Assembly (NCBI RefSeq): GCF_016583825.1
Contig: NZ_NRRV01000062.1
Coordinates: 1 to 64,000 of the forward strand
Length of the DNA: 64,000 bases
Direction: 5' to 3'
Origin: Thiohalocapsa halophila
Lineage (GTDB): Bacteria; Pseudomonadota; Gammaproteobacteria; Chromatiales; Chromatiaceae
Shown here: positions 38,226 to 47,600 of the stretch, in pieces
Layout: each line of letters starts with the position of its first letter
Position numbering within the stretch: the stretch's first letter is position 1
The notes under the pieces: generated by a model
Databases searched by the model: none
The model's input: the letters and a program-made list of their open reading frames with translations, nothing else
What the model was told of the DNA's origin: nothing
Translations under genes and position numbers: made by a program

Positions 38226-41060
38226 ATGGGGCACATCCTGTTGCTGGCGTCGGACCGAACCTGGGACATGCTTCCAGGACTGCTGCGCGCCCATCTCGCG
38301 AACCCCGACAAGCCGAGCGCCGACCAGGCTCTGCCGCCGGGCGCCGTCCTGTCGCCGAACACCGCCCTTGACCTCGCCCGCAAGCACTCCGGCGCGCGCA
38401 TCCTGATTGCGGACCTGCGCTGCTCGGCTGCTCTTGCCCGGCTGCATGAGGCGGGCTATGTCGCCGAGCGCGCCGGCAACCGAATTTACGGCGGCGATGC
38501 GACACCGCACGAGGTCAGCGCACTCGCGGGCGACACGATCGTGGAGCGGTTACTCGCCTGGAGCGCCACCGAGGCGGAGGCACAGCAACTGTTGCCGACA
38601 CGCAGGGCACAGCGCTGGGAACGTGACGGTTGGGCGGGACTCACCGCCGCGGGTATCCCGTGGCGGGAGGCGCAGGCGCTCTCGCCGGTGAAGGAGCACT
38701 GGCCGGGGAGGGGCCGTGCCGAGCCACTGCTGGTCCGCCGAGAGCTGGACGACCTTACCCTCGCGATCATCGATACGAATTCGCCGCATGCGTCAGAGGC
38801 AGCCGACGTTGCCGAGCTGCTCCGCCTCCTCAAGGGGCGTGCTGATGTCGGCAAAGCGGACTGCGCGAGGCATCGGGTCCAAGCGTGCCCTGCAAATGCA
38901 GATTCGCATGATTACGAGCAGGTCCGCTGCCGCAACGAGCCTTTGCAGCTGCGGCCCGTGCTGCTGCTGCATCAGCAGGCCGGCAAACAAGGCTCCGTGC
39001 ATACGGGCGCCATCGAATACCTCGGCGCACGCGCGCATCTGCCCTGGCTCGCCCGCCTCCTGGCCGACCCGGCGCTCACTGCCTCTTTCGACCTGCGCCT
39101 CACGATCGGCCGCTACCGCGCGCGGTTGTGGGCGCAGCCGCGCGCCGGCGCCGACGCGGCGCAGGTGGACGCCTTGATCTCGCGGCTGCTGGAGGTGGTG
39201 CTGGTCACCGGCCGCCCGCTGCGGGAATACAGCTGCACCTTCTACCTGCCGCTCGATCTGTATCTCGACGAGGAGTTGCTGAGCCCCGACAAGGCCAAGC
39301 CAGCGACCCTGGCACCGCCAGCCCCGGTTGAGCCACACCGCGTGGCAGGCGCCGCGGAAGCGGCGCAGCAGTTGCAGGCCGTCATCAACAGCGCGGATCA
39401 GGAAAAGAACCTCGCATGCCGGCTGTCCCGCGCGCAGTTCGGCCCGGACGATGATGTCCTCCGGGATGGCGCGGTGACGGGCGAGCAGCTCACCGAGGCC
39501 CAGGCCATTCTCTACTTTCTGCCGGAGCTTCAGGCGCGCCTCTTCGATGCGGACCCGATCAAAGCGGATGGCGTTCGGCATTGGCGTCTGCCGCGGGTAG
39601 AGCTAACAGGCGCCAAGCTGATCGTAACGCTGGACCCCGACCCGCGCGCGGAGCCCCACCGGCAAACACACGAGATCGCCGCTGCCGTGCAGGACATCTC
39701 CCTGTTCGGCTACACCAACAACCTCTTCGCCCTCGCCATCCGGGTCGGCTTCACGGACAGCGAAGCCCGTCAGGCCCGGTGCTTTTCGGGCACGCAAGAC
39801 AACTGGTGGCATGCCCTGTTCGGCTGGCCGTCAAGCCCAGGCCGCGGCTGGGGGGTAGGCGACTCTGACGAAGGCGCCTGCCAAGCGCCCGACCCGCATG
39901 CGCTCCAGATCGAGCGCTGGCTCGCCTTCACCAAGGGCGCGCGGCTGCTGCGATCGGCTTTCGCTCAACAGAGCGTCGAGAAGAAAATCCAGGACGTCAA
40001 GCTGGTGCTCGGCGATGCCGACGCGGTCTTCCACCGTGAGGCTTTTTCGCCCGTGGTGGAGGCACTGCTGATCAAGCTCACCGGCTGGCGCTTCGCGGAC
40101 CCGACCGACCGGCGCCGCCTGCAGCAGCTCCGCGACGACCGCATGGTGGTGAACCTGGCGTATGCACTCGCCGGGCCGCCGCCGTCCGCGGACCCGGCGG
40201 CCCGCGACGCCATGCAGCGGCTCTTCAGCCTGGCGCTCTTCGTGGATCGCGGCGCAGACGGCGCCGCGTCTCAGGGTGGCTACGCCTACGACCGCGATTT
40301 TGTCCTGGGGCAGCTTGGCGAGTGCGTCAACCGTCGCTGGGCAGGGCTCGGCAGCCTGTATGGCTCCACCAATTACTCGCAGGTGGCGCTCGGCTTCGGC
40401 GACTATTTCGCCGGACCGGTGGCCCGCATGCACGTCCCCGAGATCCACGGCCGGCTCCTGCTGCTGGTGCTCTTACACGACCTGACGCTCACCTGGTTCG
40501 ACCGCTGCATCACCCGGATCACGCACGACCTCGCAAACCTCGACGCCACGGCGACGGCGGATAGCAAACCCCTGCAGCGGGCGGGCGCGCATATCGCTGC
40601 CTTCCAACAGCGCTTCATCCGCTTCACCAACGACCACTGGTTCCGCACTGTCACAACCCAGACCCAGGGCCTGGAGACCCACCGGCTCATGACCCGGGCC
40701 TTCGGACTCGATGACAAATACCAGCTCGTGAAGGACAAGATCGAGCGCTTCCACGACACCATCGGCCAGCTTCGCGACCGCGCCATGGCGGAGGCGTCCC
40801 ACCGCCAGGCACAGCTCGGCACGGCGCTCGGCCGTTGGGGGCCGCCACTTGCCCTGGCGGCGCTGCTGCTCGGCGTGCTGGCCATCCCCGCGCACACTGA
40901 GAGCACCCCGAACGCGCTGGAGACCTATGATCTGGTCCGCCACAAGCTACGCACCCTGGAGCTCGGCGCCTTCCTGCGCGCCAACTGGAACTTCGTCACC
41001 GCCGCCGGCGTGCTCGCCGTCGCCGTTGCAGTGTGGCTAGTGAAGCGCCCCCGTCGCTGA
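38226..41060 (+). CDS. Large type III-associated protein with two C-terminal membrane helices (CorA-like candidate)
   Basis: 944 residues. The N-terminus MGHILLLASDRTWDMLPGLL and ARILIADLRCSAALARLHEA suggests a Rossmann-like domain, possibly ligand-sensing. A long middle part has FTKGARLLRSAFAQQ and LLVLLHDLTLTWFDRCITRI. A helical stalk (FGLDDKYQLVKDKIERFHDT) leads to two hydrophobic helices, about residues 871-889 (PPLALAALLLGVLAI) and 923-939 (FVTAAGVLAVAVAVWLV), then a basic end. This long stalk and helical hairpin recall CorA channels, which occur as effectors in some type III systems; the classical GMN motif is not seen. Role as a signal-activated membrane effector is inference. It lies between cas6 and the Cas10-like gene, 11 bp before the latter. 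Confidence 0.6.
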   Translation: MGHILLLASDRTWDMLPGLLRAHLANPDKPSADQALPPGAVLSPNTALDLARKHSGARILIADLRCSAALARLHEAGYVAERAGNRIYGGDATPHEVSALAGDTIVERLLAWSATEAEAQQLLPTRRAQRWERDGWAGLTAAGIPWREAQALSPVKEHWPGRGRAEPLLVRRELDDLTLAIIDTNSPHASEAADVAELLRLLKGRADVGKADCARHRVQACPANADSHDYEQVRCRNEPLQLRPVLLLHQQAGKQGSVHTGAIEYLGARAHLPWLARLLADPALTASFDLRLTIGRYRARLWAQPRAGADAAQVDALISRLLEVVLVTGRPLREYSCTFYLPLDLYLDEELLSPDKAKPATLAPPAPVEPHRVAGAAEAAQQLQAVINSADQEKNLACRLSRAQFGPDDDVLRDGAVTGEQLTEAQAILYFLPELQARLFDADPIKADGVRHWRLPRVELTGAKLIVTLDPDPRAEPHRQTHEIAAAVQDISLFGYTNNLFALAIRVGFTDSEARQARCFSGTQDNWWHALFGWPSSPGRGWGVGDSDEGACQAPDPHALQIERWLAFTKGARLLRSAFAQQSVEKKIQDVKLVLGDADAVFHREAFSPVVEALLIKLTGWRFADPTDRRRLQQLRDDRMVVNLAYALAGPPPSADPAARDAMQRLFSLALFVDRGADGAASQGGYAYDRDFVLGQLGECVNRRWAGLGSLYGSTNYSQVALGFGDYFAGPVARMHVPEIHGRLLLLVLLHDLTLTWFDRCITRITHDLANLDATATADSKPLQRAGAHIAAFQQRFIRFTNDHWFRTVTTQTQGLETHRLMTRAFGLDDKYQLVKDKIERFHDTIGQLRDRAMAEASHRQAQLGTALGRWGPPLALAALLLGVLAIPAHTESTPNALETYDLVRHKLRTLELGAFLRANWNFVTAAGVLAVAVAVWLVKRPRR

Positions 41061-41071
41061 CGAGACCCGCG

Positions 41072-42691
41072 ATGACAGAGCATCTCCTGCGCATCGAAGC
41101 GGTCAACCTGGACCAAGTCCTCGCCGACACGGACCAGCTCAGCGTCATTCGCGGCGGTGGGCTGCTCGCCTTGGCCGCTGTGCGGCGGCTCGATCCGGAA
41201 GGCCGCGAGCCACTAGAGATCCGCATCGACGACGGCGCCGGCGCGCACCGGGTGGAGCTGGAGCTCGTCTCTGGCGGTGCATCCGTCGGCCTGTATCGTT
41301 ACCGATTGCCGGACGCCCAGGCAACATTCGCGAACCGCGTCGTCGAATGCGTCAGTGAGCAGCTCGCCGCCGCTTACCCTCACCACAACTTCGTCGTCGA
41401 CAGCGAGCCCTTGCTCGACGGACCCGACGCCTTCCACAAGGCCCGCGAGCGGCTCATCGCCCGGAACCGCCTGCGCCAGCTCCGCCAGCCGACGCCGGTG
41501 CTGACGCAGGCCGGCGATGCCGGCCCGCGCCCCTGCGAGTGGGACGACCTGCGCCCGGCGGCCGTCCCGCAACAGCTCAAACCGGGTGCCGACGGCAAGC
41601 CTCGTTCCGCGTGGCTCAGTGCCTCCGTGCACGCTCGCTACCAGGCCGGTCGGGAGCAGAAACAGCGCTTCCTCGACGACACTACCGGGCTCGACCTCGC
41701 ATACACCGAGGACTTCGAGACCCTTGCCGGCGCCTTCCCGCGGGACCGACGGCTCCAGAATAAGCTCGCGGTGCTCTATTTCGACGGCAATCACTTCGGC
41801 AAGCTGCAGGCGGGTTGCGCCAGCCCAGCGTCGCTCCAGGCCTTCGACCACCAGCTTCGCACACGCCGCATCCTGCTGCTGCGCCGCCTCCTCAATCACC
41901 TCGCGGGCAGTGACGACGCCTTCTATACGCCGGACGAGGCGGGCGCGGAGCCGCGCCTGCGCTTCGAGCTGCTGCTCTGGGGCGGCGACGAGCTGCTGTT
42001 CGTGGTCCCCGCCTGGCTCGGACTGGACGCGCTTTGCTGCGCCTACCGCGCCATGGCCGATTGGACCTGGCAGGACCCCGAGGCGCGCGTCGGCACCGCC
42101 GAGCGCGAGGCGCCAACGCCCCTCACCCATGCTGGCGCGCTCATCTTCTGCGATCGCAAAACCCCCATCGACCGCATGACCCAGCTTGCGCGGGACCTCG
42201 CCGAGCATGCCGTCAAGGACGCGCCCGGCGGCGGGCGCGACCGCAACCTGTTCGAGTATCTGATCCTGGAGTCCATCGACTTCCCCGCCGAGGCGCCGAC
42301 GGATTATCTCTGCCGCCGCTACCCAGCGCTGAGCCACCGCCGCCCCCTGTCCCCGGTGCCGGACGCCGCCGCTAGCATCCAGGCGCTGGCCGGGCTGCGC
42401 GACGCCGGCCGTATTCCGCACGGCCCGTTGCACGAAGGGGCTTTGCGCATCGCCCGTGGCGGGGACTGCGGCCAGTCGGCAGCCGCGGCAGAGGCCTTGG
42501 TCGCAGACCTCGAAGCCCGCGCCGCCGCCGCCGGCGAAGCGGCGGAGCGCGACCTCGCCCAGCTCGTGGACACACTCGCCCGGCTCTTCGCGCCGGACGA
42601 GCAGACGGCCGCCTGGCGCTGGGTACATCTGGCGGAGCTCTGGGACTACCTTGGCCCGCGCCGGGCTGTGCCGGCAGGACGTGGCGCATGA
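41072..42691 (+). CDS. Small Cas10-like palm protein with GGDE motif, no HD domain
   Basis: 539 residues from ATG 41072. It starts LRIEAVNLDQVLADTDQLSV then RGGGLL, a pattern I associate with compact Cas10-like proteins. A first palm motif is LAVLYFDGNHFGKLQ (D238, N240), and the second palm holds FELLLWGGDELLFVVP (GGDE at 304-307), the cyclase site of Cas10, followed by the helix IDRMTQLARDLAEHAVKDA. So it probably makes a nucleotide signal when target RNA is bound. The N-terminal HD nuclease of most Cas10 proteins is absent and the protein is much shorter. Its stop overlaps the ATG of the fused RAMP gene. Confidence 0.75.
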   Translation: MTEHLLRIEAVNLDQVLADTDQLSVIRGGGLLALAAVRRLDPEGREPLEIRIDDGAGAHRVELELVSGGASVGLYRYRLPDAQATFANRVVECVSEQLAAAYPHHNFVVDSEPLLDGPDAFHKARERLIARNRLRQLRQPTPVLTQAGDAGPRPCEWDDLRPAAVPQQLKPGADGKPRSAWLSASVHARYQAGREQKQRFLDDTTGLDLAYTEDFETLAGAFPRDRRLQNKLAVLYFDGNHFGKLQAGCASPASLQAFDHQLRTRRILLLRRLLNHLAGSDDAFYTPDEAGAEPRLRFELLLWGGDELLFVVPAWLGLDALCCAYRAMADWTWQDPEARVGTAEREAPTPLTHAGALIFCDRKTPIDRMTQLARDLAEHAVKDAPGGGRDRNLFEYLILESIDFPAEAPTDYLCRRYPALSHRRPLSPVPDAAASIQALAGLRDAGRIPHGPLHEGALRIARGGDCGQSAAAAEALVADLEARAAAAGEAAERDLAQLVDTLARLFAPDEQTAAWRWVHLAELWDYLGPRRAVPAGRGA

Positions 42692-44610
42692 ACCGCCATC
42701 GCTTCGATGTGACCCTCGACGTCCAAGGCCCGGTGCTGAGCCGGGCCGTCGCCACCGGCGCGCTCGGCATCGACGCCCTGGCCCTCAAGGATCGCGAGGG
42801 CAACCCCGTCCTGCCGGGTACACTCCTGCGCGGCATGCTGCGCCAGGCTTGGGGCGACATCGGCGTGGCGCCAAGCCTGGTCCACGAATACCTGGGCGGC
42901 GACGCCGAGCAAGCGCGAAAACCGGACAAGGACGTCGACGCCTATCGCCTGCAGCGCGCCCCGCTGCGCTTCGCGGAGTACTTCAGCGCCCACCCGGGCG
43001 ACAGCCGCGAGGGCTTCCGCCACCGCATACGCGTGGAGCCCGACACCGGCGCCGTTACCGGCGGCGGGCTGGTGGTCATCGAAAGCCTGTTCGCCCCCGG
43101 TCAGCGCGCGTGCTTCTCGGGCTGGGTGGAACTGCGCTTGCCCACCGATGCTGTCGACGGGCCATGCACCCAGGACGAACGGGAACCGGACGCCGACACG
43201 CTTGCCATGCTCCGCCGGCTGCTGGAAAAGGGCTTCGCCTGGCTGCCGGCGGTTGGCGCCCAGAAGGGCGTTGGCTTCGGCCGGGTGCTCGGGGTGCGGG
43301 TGGCGCCTGCCAAGCCCTATGTGCCGCCTCGGGCGACACCCGCCGTGCTGCCCGCCGCGCTTCGCACCGCGCCGGCTGCCGCCGCTCCCGCATCGCTCGC
43401 CATCGGCCTCAAGCTGCTGCCGGATGCGCCCTTCTGCTTTCCGCTGCCGGGGCCGAAGGGCAGCCTCGGCAACCGGTTCCGCAGCGGCGAGGCCATCCCC
43501 GGCGCTGCACTCAAGGCCGCGCTGGCGGCGGTGTGGCCGGGCGATGAGAAGGCGGATGAGCTGCGCCGGTGCTACTTCGAAGACCTGCGTATCACTCAGG
43601 CCCTGCCCGCGCGGGGTGAGTCCCGCCCGCTGGCCATTCCGGCGAGCCTCGCCGCGGTGGGGCAGGGCATCGACACGGCTATGGCGGACTTCGCGCTGCA
43701 TCCCGAGCGTGCCCTGCGGCAGGACCCGGCGCCGCGCTTCGCCGTCGACTGGAAAGCGCCGGAGCGGCGGCGGGCGCGCCAGCACTGCGGCTGGCCCGCC
43801 GACCCGCCCGAGCGCGCGCTGGTGGTGCGCAACGCCATCGACCCAGAGCGCGGCACGGTGCGCTTCGACCCCGCAACCGACGGCGGGCTGCTGTTCTCCA
43901 TGGAGACGTTGGTGCCGGACGGCTACCTCTGGCTCGCCAACCTGAGTATCCCCGATGTCGCCGCCGTGGACCGCGAGCCGCTACTGGACTTGCTGGAGAC
44001 GCTGCTCGCACCGGGTCTCGGCCCCCTCGGCAAGACCAAGGTCTTCGCCGCCGTGGTGACGGCGGGCGAGCCCTGGCGCTTCCACGGCACCGGCGCCCGG
44101 GACCGGCTGCTGCTGGACGAGGGCCGCTGCGTGCTCTGCCTGCAATCCCGCGCGCTGCTGCTGCCGCGGGGGCTGACCATTCCATCCGTCAACGGTGGGC
44201 AGTCCCTCGCCGAAGCCTATGCCGAGGCCTTTCATGACCTCTCCGGCGGCAGCCTGTCACTTCGCGACCACTTTGCGACCCAGTCCTTGGGCGGCGGCAA
44301 CTACTGGTGGCACGGCTTTCGCCACTGCGCCGAGCCGTATCAGCCGGTGCTCCTCACCGAGCCCGGCAGCGTTTTCGTGCTCGAGGTCGCCGAGGGCCGC
44401 GACGTCGATGCCCAAGGCTGCCTTGCAGACTGGCTCGCCCGCGGCATGCCAACCCGCGGGTTGCCGCTGCTCGGCGCAGCGCGGCAACTGCCCGTGTGGC
44501 GGCAGAACCCCTGGCTGCGCGAGAACGGCTATGGCGAGGTCACCGTGAACAGCACACTCCACCTGGGCGACCCGCCGCCCGCCACGGGTAGCTTCGCGGA
44601 GGAGGAGTAG
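42688..44610 (+). CDS. Fused RAMP protein (two Cas7-like units plus a Cas5/Csx10-like end)
   Basis: 640 residues. Unit 1 (about 1-210) mirrors Csm3: GALGIDALALKDREGNPVLP followed by PGTLLRGMLR, where D29 corresponds to the RNA-cutting Asp, then RHRIRVEPDTGAVTGGG and the Gly-rich loop GAQKGVGFGRVLG. Unit 2 (about 230-460) has AIPGAALKAALAAVW and RNAIDPERGTVRFDP, a RAMP hallmark, but no cutting Asp at the equivalent place. The last 170 residues (SLGGGNYWWHGFRHC, VLLTEPGSVFVLEV) resemble Cas5/Csx10-type subunits. Cas7 units bind the crRNA guide and target RNA. Fusion of several subunits is typical of type III-D variants and III-E. Starts inside the previous stop codon. Confidence 0.75.
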   Translation: MNRHRFDVTLDVQGPVLSRAVATGALGIDALALKDREGNPVLPGTLLRGMLRQAWGDIGVAPSLVHEYLGGDAEQARKPDKDVDAYRLQRAPLRFAEYFSAHPGDSREGFRHRIRVEPDTGAVTGGGLVVIESLFAPGQRACFSGWVELRLPTDAVDGPCTQDEREPDADTLAMLRRLLEKGFAWLPAVGAQKGVGFGRVLGVRVAPAKPYVPPRATPAVLPAALRTAPAAAAPASLAIGLKLLPDAPFCFPLPGPKGSLGNRFRSGEAIPGAALKAALAAVWPGDEKADELRRCYFEDLRITQALPARGESRPLAIPASLAAVGQGIDTAMADFALHPERALRQDPAPRFAVDWKAPERRRARQHCGWPADPPERALVVRNAIDPERGTVRFDPATDGGLLFSMETLVPDGYLWLANLSIPDVAAVDREPLLDLLETLLAPGLGPLGKTKVFAAVVTAGEPWRFHGTGARDRLLLDEGRCVLCLQSRALLLPRGLTIPSVNGGQSLAEAYAEAFHDLSGGSLSLRDHFATQSLGGGNYWWHGFRHCAEPYQPVLLTEPGSVFVLEVAEGRDVDAQGCLADWLARGMPTRGLPLLGAARQLPVWRQNPWLRENGYGEVTVNSTLHLGDPPPATGSFAEEE

Positions 44611-44612
44611 TC

Positions 44613-47600
44613 ATGACCGACGCAGTCACTTCCCCAGCCGAACGGTCTAGCGCGCCCAGCACCGACGCCGAGAACTACCCCCGCGTGCGCATCCGCGGGC
44701 GCCTCGTCTGCACCAGCGCGCTACACATTGGCGATGGGGGTGAGCCTCAATCCTGGCAGGCGCGTGTCGCGGCGGGGCTGCCTACGCACCGCGAGCCGCC
44801 GGCGCTGAAGCAGCCGAAGGCCGCCGGCGACGACGCCGCCGAGTCCCGCCCCTCCACCTACCACGGCGTCGCGCGTGGCTACCTGGGTTCACAGCCGGGC
44901 AACGAGGCGGCGTCCGGCACGGGCCCAGTACACCCGCCAGAAGGCGCTGATGACACGGCCGAAGAGCCGGCGGGCAGCGGCGGTGATGATAACGACGAGG
45001 CTGCCGTCGGCACCGATCCCGACATCGACGACGGGACTGGCACGGTCGATGCCGAGCTACCTTACATCCCCGGCAGCACCCTGCGCGGCGCCCTGCGCCG
45101 GCTGCTGGACCTGCCCGACCTGGACCAGCCGGACGCGCGGCCACTGGACCCGCTGGTGCGGTGCCTGTTCGGCTATGTCGAGGCCGCTCCCGAGTCCGGC
45201 GCGGGCAGCACGGGTGCCGACCCGGATGTGGGCGGCTTCGCCGGCAGGCTGCGCTGCTACGACGCCCCCCTCTGCACCCTACCGGCGGCGTCCACTGGGG
45301 CGGAGCTACCGCCCTTCTGGTGCGCGGTCCGCCACACCGCCGCCGTCCACGGCGTCGCCATCGACGCCCGCACCGGCACCGCGAGCCACCGCTTGCTCTA
45401 CAGCCACGAGGTCGTGCCCGCCGGCAGCGCCTTCCGCGTGGAGCTGGAAGCGGACAGCCTCACCCGCGAGCAGCTGCAAAAACTGCTCGGCCTGCTGCGA
45501 CGCCTGGACGGCAGCCTCGCCGCCGCCATCGGCGGCAAGGCCGGCAAGGGCTGGGGGCGGCTGCGCTGGTGCGAGGACGCCGAGGACGTGCAGGTGGTCA
45601 CCCGCGAGCGCCTGGCCCGCTGGCTCGATGAGGATGGCGCGGACCTACCGTTCGAGTCCCTGGCGGACCTCGATCCCGACGCCGTCGAGCCCCGCGAGCC
45701 CGGCACCGACCCGCGCCCGCTGCGCCTACCGCTACTGCTCCTCGCCGACGGCCCCGTGCTGGTGAACGAGCCCGGCTACCGGCGCCGGCCCGAGCGGCAG
45801 ACCAGTGCGCAACAGCCGGCTGCCGCGGCGGAGTCCGGGGCCGAGGCCGCCGCCAAGTCCGCCGCCGCCGAGGACGAGGACAAGGAGCATCCGCCGCAGC
45901 TGGAGCACAGCCGCCGCCCGGACGGCACGGCCATCATCCCCGGCAAGAGCCTGGTGGGCGCCCTGCGCGCCCGCGCTGAGCGCATCCTTGCCACCATGGC
46001 GCACCGGCACTTCGACGCCGCACCGCGTCCTGCGCGGCAGGCGGCACAGCGCCTCGCGCAACGCCTGTTCGGCAGCGAGAGCCGTCGCGGCGCCCTCTGG
46101 CTGGCGGACGCCGTGGACAACGGTGACACCGCCGAGCACGACCAGCGTTTTATCGCCATCGACCGCTTCAGCGGTGCCGTCAAGGGTAGTCACGGCGAGG
46201 GCGCGCTGTTCCGCGCCAAGGCCCGCAGCGACGGCAGCTACAGCACCGAGGTGCTGCTGGAGACGCACCGGCTGCGCCACCTGGAAGGCCCGCCGCCCGC
46301 CGGCGACTGGTGGAAGGGCCTGCTCTGGTTGCTGGCCCAGGACGCCGCCGACGGCGAGCTGCGCGTCGGCTGGGGCAAGGCCAAGGGCTATGGCGCGCTG
46401 CGGTTGGCGCAGTCCCCGGCAGCCCTGTGGGTCGCGGCCGGCGCAGCGCCTGCGGACGCGACAGACTGGCTCGCCGCCCTCTGCCGGGCGCTGCACGAGA
46501 CGCTGGACGCCCTGCCGCCGGAGGCGGCACTAGACACGGCCGCTGCCGCGCAGACCGAAGCGGCGCCCGCACCGCTGGCACCGGCGCCAGCGATAGCCGA
46601 CACCGAGACAGCGCCGGGGACAGGCGCAGGCCCGGCAGCCGCAGCACCAGACCCCGAGCCGGTCACCCCCGCGTCGCCCCCGGTCGCCGAAACCCCCCCA
46701 CGGGGCAAGTTCTTCCACCCGCCCTACGTCTTCCTGCCCGCGACGGGCCTGGTGAACGGCGCACCCGTACGGACCCTGGCCTGGGACGCCGCGCGCAGCC
46801 AAGACACCGACGGCGGCGCGCCCGTGCCCACCCGGCACGACCTCTGGCTCGCGGGCCACCACAGCGGCCACATCGATTGCCGGATTGAGCTGAAGACGCC
46901 GGCCTTCGTCGGTGCCCGCCAGCACGGCGGCAAGAACGAGTCCAAGCGCGCCGAGCCCTACATGCGCGGCTGCGAGCGCGCCATCCCCGGCAACAGTCTG
47001 CGCGGCATGATCGCCAGCATCGCCGAGGCCATCAGCCAGTCCGCGCTGCGGGTGCTGGAGGACAGGTATTACTCGGTGCGCAAGGACTACGACGAGGTTC
47101 AAGCTCAATCCAAGGGCGATAATCCAAAGTGGCACAAGGGCAAGCTGTCCGGGGCCGGCGATGACTGGCTGGTCATGCCGGACCCAGGCAACGGCCCCGT
47201 CCTCCCGGTTCAGCTCGCCGCCATGCAGCGCCTCTCGCGCCTGTGGGTGGAGCGCGTGCGCAAGAAGGAGGTCCACACGAAGAGCGCGCCGGGGAAGGTG
47301 TGCAAGCACGCAAAGAAGCACGCGGACCACACCAAGCCGAATGCTTGGCGGCCGCCATCGCCCGGAAACGACGGCTGGAGCATCTGGTTCGCCACCACCG
47401 CCGACGGCGCGGAGGTCACCGAGCTCAGCTTCTCCAAGGTCTGGCGGCAGGAGGTGCCCGGCACGGTGTTCGACTTCGTCACCGACCCGCCCGACATCGA
47501 CGCCGGCGCGGGCAGCGCGGGCCGGGACCTGCTGCCCTGGGGCAGCCCCAATGCCGAGCGCACCGGCCTCACACCCGCAGAAGCCCTCTTCGGCGTCGTC

